A stretch of DNA of 14,102 nucleotides, taken from NCBI GenBank assembly GCA_002480735.1, contig DLCS01000037.1, positions 32,248-46,349 of the forward strand. The letters are read 5' to 3'. Numbering within the stretch: position 1 is the first letter of the stretch; each line of letters starts with the position of its first letter. Below are positions 1 through 5,617 of this stretch, piece after piece. Both the position numbers and the translations under genes were made by a program. The notes beneath the pieces were generated by a model. The model was not told the DNA's origin and did no database searches. It saw only the letters and a list, made by a program, of their open reading frames with translations. Origin of the DNA: Bacillaceae bacterium UBA7792 (GTDB taxonomy: Bacteria; Bacillota; Bacilli; Bacillales; Cytobacillaceae).

Positions 1-501
1 ATGATTACAACAAAGCCCTATCGCAGTTATGATTTTACCTTTGTGACGAATCGGTTGAGCAGCAATCTTTCGAATATGCTCTTTCTTCTAACGGCGAGCC
101 TACTTGGAACGATCACGGCCGTTTTATCTCGTTACCTCATTCAGGTCATTGGCTATTTTATCATGCATAATCAGGTTTACTTAACTCCAACTACATTTGG
201 GGATATTTTCCTTGGTATCGCAGCGGGTTTTCTTTATATATTCTGCATTAGTGCGATTGGTTATTTGATTGGAACCCTCGTTCAAGTGAATAAATTATTT
301 GTTCTACTCGTTCCGGGGTTGATTATCGGTTCTATTTTCCTTGATGCCTCTATGCAAAGGGAACCGTCCTTAATGGGGATTTTCCAATTCTATCTAATGG
401 AATCATCTATCCTTCTTTTTGCGATAAAAATGCTTCTTACCACTGCATTTGTTTTTGGTTTGTCATTTATTATCCTTAACAGAATGGAGGTAAGACGATG
501 A
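1..501 (+). CDS. Probable ABC-2 type transporter permease, C-terminal part (5'-truncated by window)
   Basis: The visible 166 residues carry about four hydrophobic membrane segments (roughly residues 25-50, 65-92, 97-115 and 128-160) joined by short loops, ending in a basic tail (RMEVRR). This is the pattern of the second half of ABC-2 type permeases, which form the membrane channel of exporters driven by a separate ATPase. The ATG at base 1 has no visible upstream sequence, and the reading begins with a soluble stretch typical of the middle of such proteins, so I treat it as an internal methionine of a gene starting outside the window. It overlaps the next gene by ATGA, so the two are translationally coupled. 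No ATPase gene is visible; it would be expected upstream. The family call rests on topology and general resemblance, not on a diagnostic motif. Confidence 0.5.
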   Translation: MITTKPYRSYDFTFVTNRLSSNLSNMLFLLTASLLGTITAVLSRYLIQVIGYFIMHNQVYLTPTTFGDIFLGIAAGFLYIFCISAIGYLIGTLVQVNKLFVLLVPGLIIGSIFLDASMQREPSLMGIFQFYLMESSILLFAIKMLLTTAFVFGLSFIILNRMEVRR

Positions 502-1157
502 GCGCAATATTCACAACCTTTATTCCGATTGCAATTTTTCTTATTTTGCCAGTGATCATCATCTTTGCAAGGTCTAAGACGAAGGCCATTTCTGTAAAAA
601 TCACCCATTGGCTTCTGCTGGTATATGGCGGGGTCCTTTTAATCGCAATGGCAATGTCTTCTTTCATAAAAGCTGAAGAGCCAACAATTTATCAGAAAAA
701 GCCAATTGATTTTTATGAGACTGCTAATAAGGGGAGGATGTCAGAAATAGGGAAGGAGTATGTATTGGCTGAGAATAGCTATGAGCTTAAGGGTGAATCT
801 CTATCCATCAAATCATCTGTTCCAGAGACGATTTTTGCTGAAAGAAAAAAAGAAGATGATAATCGGCTCGAAGTCTATTTTTATGGAAATGGATTGAAGG
901 TGAATGGATTAGATTTTACAGAAAGAATAAATCCTCCAAGCACAAGACTTAACGGGGACACATTAACGGTTACGTACCCAGGCTTTCAGGAATTGAAAAT
1001 CGCTTTTGTGAAAAATGAGTTCATGATCAATCAATTTAAAAATCATAAGAACTTTGATCAAATGGTGGATTATGATAGATCAATCATTTATATGAAAATC
1101 CCGCAAAACCTAAAAATAAACTCAAATCCAGATATCTACATCGAATACATTAATTAA
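498..1157 (+). CDS. Membrane-anchored protein of unknown function, coupled to the ABC permease
   Basis: This 219-aa protein starts at an ATG overlapping the stop of the preceding permease (ATGA), with a good GGAGG site at 486-490. It has two hydrophobic helices at about residues 5-24 and 36-55. A polar, probably beta-rich domain of about 160 residues follows with no further membrane segments, so that domain is likely outside the membrane. I recognise no family motif and see no lipobox or catalytic signature. The overlap implies co-expression and perhaps physical association with the ABC transporter, as an accessory or ligand-sensing subunit; that is inference. The operon appears to end here, because a repeat and an intrinsic terminator follow. 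Confidence 0.75.
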   Translation: MSAIFTTFIPIAIFLILPVIIIFARSKTKAISVKITHWLLLVYGGVLLIAMAMSSFIKAEEPTIYQKKPIDFYETANKGRMSEIGKEYVLAENSYELKGESLSIKSSVPETIFAERKKEDDNRLEVYFYGNGLKVNGLDFTERINPPSTRLNGDTLTVTYPGFQELKIAFVKNEFMINQFKNHKNFDQMVDYDRSIIYMKIPQNLKINSNPDIYIEYIN

Positions 1158-1221
1158 GGTACCTGGTACCGTTCGTGGACAAATACCCAATTTTGTCCAC
1201 GTGGGGTGGACAATCTGTTCG
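1158..1221. repeat. REP-like palindromic intergenic repeat
   Basis: Directly after the stop codon comes GGTACCTGGTACC (1158-1170), a tandem and palindromic pair of GGTACC. A perfect 10-bp inverted repeat follows: CGTGGACAAA (1174-1183) and TTTGTCCACG (1192-1201), with an 8-nt loop. A further GTGGACAA lies at 1206-1213. Bacillaceae genomes are known to carry short palindromic repeats of the GGTGCCTGGCACC type, often 3' of genes. This copy looks like a variant of that kind, but that is from memory of such elements; copy number elsewhere cannot be seen here. Confidence 0.55.
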
Positions 1222-1249
1222 TGATTGAGGTAAAAATAAATAAAGTAAG

Positions 1250-1285
1250 ACTGCATTCAGTGATTTTTGTGGGTGCAGTTTTTTT
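1250..1285 (+). terminator. Intrinsic terminator of the permease operon
   Basis: The arms 1250-1259 and 1270-1279 (ACTGCA pairing with TGCAGT, extended by two G-U pairs and two Watson-Crick pairs) enclose a 10-nt loop and are followed by seven T. It ends transcription from the upstream + strand pair before the cyclase promoter. Confidence 0.8.
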
Positions 1286-1303
1286 GAATTTTTTTGGAAT
1301 TTA

Positions 1304-1331
1304 TTGAACATAATGTGACAAATGTCATAAT
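1304..1331 (+). promoter_or_regulatory. Putative promoter with operator-like palindrome for the diguanylate cyclase
   Basis: A -35-like TTGAAC (1304-1309) and a -10-like CATAAT (1326-1331) are separated by 16 nt. The inverted repeat TGACA-AA-TGTCA (1316-1327) fills most of the spacer and touches the -10. Read as TGTGA-N6-TCATA (1314-1329) it also matches a CRP/FNR-type site at 9 of 10 positions. The predicted leader to the start codon is about 100 nt and contains no recognisable riboswitch. The promoter elements are moderate matches only. Confidence 0.4.
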
Positions 1332-1437
1332 TCCAAACATCATTTTGGATAATTATGTTAATGTTGTGTTATAGAATAATATTTGAAAATATTTTCCTTG
1401 CCACTACAGCGACTGAGATCCAAAAGAGGTGTATTCG

Positions 1438-2526
1438 TTGATTCAATCCATTTTATCGAACTTGGCGATTATCTTGCTGATGCATTTGTTCATGAGTATG
1501 CTTGTTAATTTCAGAAAGGAACTATCAGCTTGGATTTTTCGGTCAGCTATGATCCTTTTAGTAGCTGGTTCAGTCATTTCCATGCTTTATTTGCCCATTC
1601 TCTTTGGCAATTTTGCATTGGATCTGAGATTTATCCCTCTTGTCTTTTTGTCCTATATTTGGGGCTGGAAATATGCATTTCCGACGCTTTTGATTGTCTC
1701 CATATGGCGTTTCTTTATGGGCGGAGATGGTGCATTACCTGGGATTATTTTTGGCATGGTAGGGCCGACCCTGCTAGCATTGGCTTTCCATCACCGTGCA
1801 AAGTTGAAAGGAAAGTACACAGAAAAGCTATTATTAATTATCGGTTGTTGGTTCATAAGCGATTTTCCTATCATCTTTATTATTCCAAATGGTCTGGAAG
1901 TATTTAAAGATATCGCCTTGGTGCGCCTATTTACCTTTATTGCAACCGCTGTCATCTTGTATACATTTATAGCTCTTGAGCGTCAGCGGAGAACCCTTAA
2001 TGAAAAGCTTCAAAGGCTTGCGGGAGAGGATCCTCTGACAAAGCTTCTTAACAAGCGCAGATTTTATGAAATTATCGAGGGTAAGATTAGATGTGAAAGA
2101 TTGCAGCATTATATTGCTATGATGGACCTTGATCATTTTAAGAAGCTGAACGATACATATGGCCATGTGATAGGGGATGAAGTACTGTGCAAGGTAGCAA
2201 GGATTCTCAAGAGACATGAGCAGGAGCAAATAAGGATTGCACGGTATGGCGGGGAAGAATTTATTCTGTATATCGGTAACGAAAGTCTGGAAAAAGCCTC
2301 ACAAATTCTGGAGGAAATAAGGGCAGAAATTGAAGGAACCTGCTTTATTACGCATCAGGAGAAGCCCATTAGAATTACCGCCTCCTTCGGATTGTCCCCG
2401 ATTGATGAAAACTCTCATATTCTTGAATCTGTGAATCAAGCTGATAAAAACCTCTATTTAGCCAAGAAAAATGGTCGCAACAGAGTGGTAACGCCCCATG
2501 ATGCATCAATCTTAAGGACTTCGTAA
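1438..2526 (+). CDS. Membrane-bound diguanylate cyclase (5TM-5TMR_LYT + GGDEF), DgcK-like
   Basis: It makes the second messenger cyclic di-GMP from two GTP. I place the start at TTG 1438, because AGAGGTG (1425-1431) then lies 6 nt upstream; a GTG at 1429 would sit inside that ribosome binding site. The 362-aa product has about five to six membrane helices in residues 5-180, with the pattern of the 5TM-5TMR_LYT sensor family, then a short linker and a GGDEF domain (about 195-355). Active-site features are intact: DLDHFKKLND (about 230-239), GGEEF at 271-275, TASFG, and the C-terminal AKKNGRNR. No RxxD stands five residues before GGEEF, so the product-inhibition site appears absent. There is no EAL or HD-GYP domain. 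Length and architecture resemble B. subtilis DgcK (YhcK), but orthology is not shown. Confidence 0.9.
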   Translation: MIQSILSNLAIILLMHLFMSMLVNFRKELSAWIFRSAMILLVAGSVISMLYLPILFGNFALDLRFIPLVFLSYIWGWKYAFPTLLIVSIWRFFMGGDGALPGIIFGMVGPTLLALAFHHRAKLKGKYTEKLLLIIGCWFISDFPIIFIIPNGLEVFKDIALVRLFTFIATAVILYTFIALERQRRTLNEKLQRLAGEDPLTKLLNKRRFYEIIEGKIRCERLQHYIAMMDLDHFKKLNDTYGHVIGDEVLCKVARILKRHEQEQIRIARYGGEEFILYIGNESLEKASQILEEIRAEIEGTCFITHQEKPIRITASFGLSPIDENSHILESVNQADKNLYLAKKNGRNRVVTPHDASILRTS

Positions 2527-2532
2527 ATTTAC

Positions 2533-2560
2533 AGGAGGCTCCAGAATTTCTGGGCCTCCT
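2533..2560. terminator. Hairpin terminator between convergent genes
   Basis: AGGAGGC (from 2533) pairs with GCCTCCT (to 2560), and the stem continues as CCAGA/TCTGG with one bulged T and a 3-nt loop. The following T-tract is short and interrupted (TTCTT). It lies between the convergent cyclase and DUF1646 genes and may serve both strands. Confidence 0.6.
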
Positions 2561-2577
2561 TCTTGAGTGACTACCTA

Positions 2578-3600
2578 CTATAATAATCTCTCACCAACAA
2601 TGGCAATAAAATAAATAATCATGGCCATCAGACCAAAAGGGAAACCAAACCTTGCCCATTCCGAGCTGGTAATATTAAGCTTTCCCGCAGAAATAATATT
2701 GGGGATATTACCTGGAATCAGCATTCCGCCGCTTATAATAAGCCCCAACAAAATGGCTTTAATCGTCTCTAGATCCATGGCTGGACTAATTTCTGCCGCA
2801 GCAAGCGTTGCATTATCAAGAATCGCCGAAATCATGTTAATCCAATAGAGCAAATTTGGATGGAGTCCAAGGACGTAAGTGTTGATAAAGGGCTCAAAGC
2901 CTGCTCCTAGCAAGGTTAATCCCATTACAAATAAATAGATCTTAACGGTTCGAACAATAATCTCTTTGTAGGTTTCTCCGTCATGACTGGATAGGGAGGC
3001 GGAGCTGTTTTTGAACTTGGGCTGAACAAAAAGGGCTGCAATAATTCCCATCATGATGATTCCGAGAATGACCTCACGTCCAATAAGCCTAAGCAGGAAA
3101 AAGCTGTCCTCATTTAATTTACTAATAATGATTGTCGAGAGGGGTTCACCGATGGGGGTGAGAGCTGCACCCAAACCAATGGCAAAACAAGCAATGATGA
3201 CCAGCTTGATCTCCGCCTTTCTTTCTAGTTCAAGAACGGAAATGATCAAAACTAAAACGAGAGAGGCAATGATCGCGGTGATGATGCTTGAAAGCAGTCC
3301 AAGAATGATCACCACAAGAGCGAAAAATAGTGAATAGGGGACCGATTGGCTTATTCTTTGGATAGACTTTTTTAACGGAACTCTCAACCATTTAAAAAGA
3401 AAACCAGCAATAAGCACAGCGAGCGTTATTTTTATTGGGTCTATTAAGGCCTTATGCCATAGCTCCAAATTTAAAATTTGGCTTACCCAGGCAGCACATA
3501 TCCCCATCATAAATAGAAATATTTCCAGGTTTCTTTCCACGATCTTCACAGTGAAAGGCAAGAAGAGTACCAATAATAAAATGAGAATTAATCCTATCAT
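2578..3600 (-). CDS. DUF1646 family putative cation transporter
   Basis: This highly hydrophobic 340-aa protein has about ten membrane segments arranged as two similar halves. The first half contains LGAALTPIGEPLSTIII and the second contains SAILDNATLAAAEISPAMD, which are positioned like the paired re-entrant substrate-binding motifs of the ion-transporter (ArsB/NhaD) superfamily. Sequence style and length fit the DUF1646 family, described as predicted cation transporters; the substrate is unknown. I prefer ATG at 3600 over the TTG at 3606, because AAAGG is 8 nt from the ATG and only 2 nt from the TTG. The gene stands alone: a strong terminator of the upstream flavoprotein gene precedes it and a hairpin follows it. 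A promoter must lie in 3601-3689, but I could not identify a convincing one. Confidence 0.75.
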   Translation of the reverse strand: MIGLILILLLVLFLPFTVKIVERNLEIFLFMMGICAAWVSQILNLELWHKALIDPIKITLAVLIAGFLFKWLRVPLKKSIQRISQSVPYSLFFALVVIILGLLSSIITAIIASLVLVLIISVLELERKAEIKLVIIACFAIGLGAALTPIGEPLSTIIISKLNEDSFFLLRLIGREVILGIIMMGIIAALFVQPKFKNSSASLSSHDGETYKEIIVRTVKIYLFVMGLTLLGAGFEPFINTYVLGLHPNLLYWINMISAILDNATLAAAEISPAMDLETIKAILLGLIISGGMLIPGNIPNIISAGKLNITSSEWARFGFPFGLMAMIIYFIAIVGERLL

Positions 3601-3688
3601 ATACAATACCTTTCCAATCCAATTTATTGGTGTGTCTAGAAAGGATCATATGCTTGTCTACCCCAAATATGCCAGAACTTTTTTAAGC

Positions 3689-3719
3689 CAAAAAAGGAGA
3701 AGACCGACTGTCTTCTCCT
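3689..3719 (-). terminator. Strong intrinsic terminator of the flavoprotein gene
   Basis: A perfect 10-bp stem is formed by AGGAGAAGAC (3695-3704) and GTCTTCTCCT (3710-3719) with a 5-nt loop. On the - strand it is followed by a run of T. It lies 16 nt after the stop codon of the flavoprotein gene. Confidence 0.9.
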
Positions 3720-3735
3720 AAATCAAGCTATCACT

Positions 3736-4296
3736 TTATTTCATTACATCATGGTCAACGTAACGTTCGCCATTTAGTTCACTAATGATGTTAATTGCCA
3801 CCTTAGCACCGTCACCTGAGGTGATAATCGTATGCATGCTAACACCAGCACAGGTACCGGCTGCCCAAACACCTTCTATATTTGTTTTACCATTCTGGTC
3901 TACATCAAAAATAGTTTTGATACGTGGCTCTGTACCAGGCTTTGTGTTTACCCCGGATTTTTCACCGAGCTCAACAGACATTCCAGTTGCAAGAATTACA
4001 TGCTTGGCTTCATATTCTCCGTTGTCCGTAACTACAACAAGATGATCGCTTTCCTTTTTAATCGTGGTTGCTTCGTTTTGAATGATTTCAGCACCAAATT
4101 TCTTAGCCTGATTTTTTCCTGTTTCCACAAGGTCCGGGCCAGAGATTGAAGGTGCACCATAATGGTTTTCCATCCAAGCGCGCTTGGTTACACTTTTATC
4201 ATTATCGAGAAGTAAAGTTTTTTTACCAGCCTTTGCTATAAAAATGCCAGCACTAGCCCCTGCAGGTCCTGCTCCAATAATTACTACATCATACAT
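3736..4296 (-). CDS. Short thioredoxin-reductase-like FAD-binding protein
   Basis: I choose the ATG at 4296 because AAAGGAGG (4306-4313) lies 9 nt upstream; the open frame extends 11 codons further but without such a site. The 186-aa product begins with a dinucleotide-binding fold, MYDVVIIGAGPAGASAG, then an acidic strand end (LLLDND). A later VILATGM and a C-terminal GVWAAGTCAG...TSGDGAKVAINI match the FAD half of thioredoxin-reductase-like proteins. Normal members have about 310-330 residues; here the central NADPH domain and the redox CxxC are missing, and the usual Asp of the AGD motif is Thr. The frame is clean and the two FAD segments are joined without a stop, so it looks like a genuine compact protein, not debris. 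Its electron donor and acceptor cannot be told. It lies 94 nt downstream of the AI-2E family gene on the same strand, with no terminator seen between them. Confidence 0.8.
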   Translation of the reverse strand: MYDVVIIGAGPAGASAGIFIAKAGKKTLLLDNDKSVTKRAWMENHYGAPSISGPDLVETGKNQAKKFGAEIIQNEATTIKKESDHLVVVTDNGEYEAKHVILATGMSVELGEKSGVNTKPGTEPRIKTIFDVDQNGKTNIEGVWAAGTCAGVSMHTIITSGDGAKVAINIISELNGERYVDHDVMK

Positions 4297-4390
4297 TTGC
4301 GAATTCCTCCTTTGTTTCATTCCTAACATTTCTTATCTTACCAAAATGTTTTGAAAATATCTCAATTTATGATTGGAGGAATGCTTTTAC

Positions 4391-5407
4391 TTACTTTATT
4401 TCTTCATTCCCAATGCTTTTGACTCCTAAAATATCAAGGATAAAGATAAAAACGGGAATCCCGACAATAAGCCCCCAAACCCCAAAGAAATGTTCGCCGA
4501 AAATAAGGACAATAAACGTATAAAAGACTGGCAAGTTGGTTTTCGCAGACATCAGCTTTGGATTTAGGATATATGCTTCAATGGCGTGGATGATCATGAT
4601 AACAATTAGAATGTAGACCACATACATCACTCCGCCAATTGTGTATGCAATGGTACATAGAGGAATGAGGGATATAATTACCCCAGCGACAGGGATAAGG
4701 CCAAGGAAAAAGACCATGATTGATAAACCTAGTAGCTGCGGAAAGTCCATAATCCATAAGGCAATCGTTGTAATGGTACAATTGACGACCGCAATAATAA
4801 ATTGGGCCTCGAGTACTTTTCCAAAGGTAAGAACAAATTTCTTTCCAAAAAATTCTATTTCCTTGTAAAAATCAGCAACTTTACTATTCTTAAATTTCGC
4901 CGTAAATTCAATCAATTTTTGCTTTTCCAACAAAAAGAATAGGCTTAGAATGAGGGAAATAAAGACTTGAATCCCAATGGTGCTAATATCGGTAAAGGAT
5001 TTTAAAATAAAATTAACACCTTGTTCAACATAATTCGTTATCCCATTTCGTTCAATCATGTCGACAACATAATTAAAAAGAATATTGTCACGTGGTTGAA
5101 GATAAAATGCTTGAAGCTGCCTAAACAATTGAGTAATTTCTGCGGTAATGACTGGAAGATATTTGACGATTCCGTACGTTAATAGACCAATAATGGTCAT
5201 ATAGGAAAGAAGGACAGTAATGTTTCGATGCAAACGGAACTTTCTTGTTACGAGTTCCACAAGTCGATCCATAAGGAAAGAGAAAATAAATGTTAAGAGG
5301 ATTACGTTGAGCATACTCCTTAATGCAATGAGCACAAGAAGTATAATCGCAAAAATAATCACCCGCTTTAATCCGGTCTTTTGCAAATAATCATTGATTC
5401 TTTCCAT
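4391..5407 (-). CDS. AI-2E family (UPF0118) membrane transporter
   Basis: The 338-aa protein has the family layout: two to three N-terminal helices (about 14-80), a soluble loop of about 60 residues, then helices from about 140 onward ending in a long hydrophobic C-terminal part with FGVWGLIVGIPVFIFILDIL. A segment near residues 225-250 (LGLSIMVFFLGLIPVAGVII) is characteristic. Family members have been linked to export of autoinducer-2 or to Na+/H+ exchange; the substrate here is unknown, and Bacillaceae carry several paralogues. The ATG at 5407 has a poor ribosome binding site (GGGGGA about 12 nt upstream), so translation may be modest. A predicted SigA promoter lies at 5460-5487. It may share a transcript with the flavoprotein gene downstream. 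Confidence 0.85.
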   Translation of the reverse strand: MERINDYLQKTGLKRVIIFAIILLVLIALRSMLNVILLTFIFSFLMDRLVELVTRKFRLHRNITVLLSYMTIIGLLTYGIVKYLPVITAEITQLFRQLQAFYLQPRDNILFNYVVDMIERNGITNYVEQGVNFILKSFTDISTIGIQVFISLILSLFFLLEKQKLIEFTAKFKNSKVADFYKEIEFFGKKFVLTFGKVLEAQFIIAVVNCTITTIALWIMDFPQLLGLSIMVFFLGLIPVAGVIISLIPLCTIAYTIGGVMYVVYILIVIMIIHAIEAYILNPKLMSAKTNLPVFYTFIVLIFGEHFFGVWGLIVGIPVFIFILDILGVKSIGNEEIK

Positions 5408-5459
5408 CGCAGTAGAGGGTCCCCCAGTACAAGTAAATTTCAGACTTTAAACATATTTT

Positions 5460-5487
5460 AGCATAGATGGTCATGAGAATGTGTCAA
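5460..5487 (-). promoter_or_regulatory. Putative SigA promoter of the AI-2E family gene
   Basis: On the - strand a perfect TTGACA (5482-5487) is followed after 16 nt by TATGCT (5460-5465). The predicted leader is about 45 nt. It lies between the adhE terminator and the start codon at 5407. Confidence 0.5.
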
Positions 5488-5551
5488 AAGGGTCACAAAG
5501 TGAAGGAATTTTCCCCGTTAATTTTCATTATGGACTATTTTTGTAAAAAGT

Positions 5552-5580
5552 TAAAACCAGCCCGTTTTAAGAGCTGGTTC
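5552..5580 (-). terminator. Intrinsic terminator of adhE
   Basis: AACCAGC (5555-5561) pairs with GCTGGTT (5573-5579), extended inward by two pairs, one of them a wobble. On the - strand TTTTAAC follows. It sits about 40 nt after the adhE stop codon. Confidence 0.75.
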
Positions 5581-5617
5581 CAATTAAATTTATGTCTAGG
5601 TGCTTGCGCTTTTCTTA

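Noticed and set aside
1332..1437. Possible c-di-GMP riboswitch in the leader of the diguanylate cyclase gene
   Set aside because: None of the conserved GEMM blocks is present; only short AT-rich repeats were seen.
3053..3337. A 94-codon open frame on the + strand within the DUF1646 gene
   Set aside because: It is antisense to a clear membrane protein gene and has no ribosome binding site or recognisable product; such frames arise by chance opposite hydrophobic coding sequence.
3736..4329. Flavoprotein as a pseudogene of thioredoxin reductase
   Set aside because: The frame is uninterrupted, with a strong ribosome binding site and its own terminator, and both FAD segments are in register.
4319..4383. 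7-bp inverted repeat CATTCCT/AGGAATG as a terminator between the AI-2E family gene and the flavoprotein gene
   Set aside because: The arms are about 50 nt apart, overlap the region before the ribosome binding site and lack a T-run.
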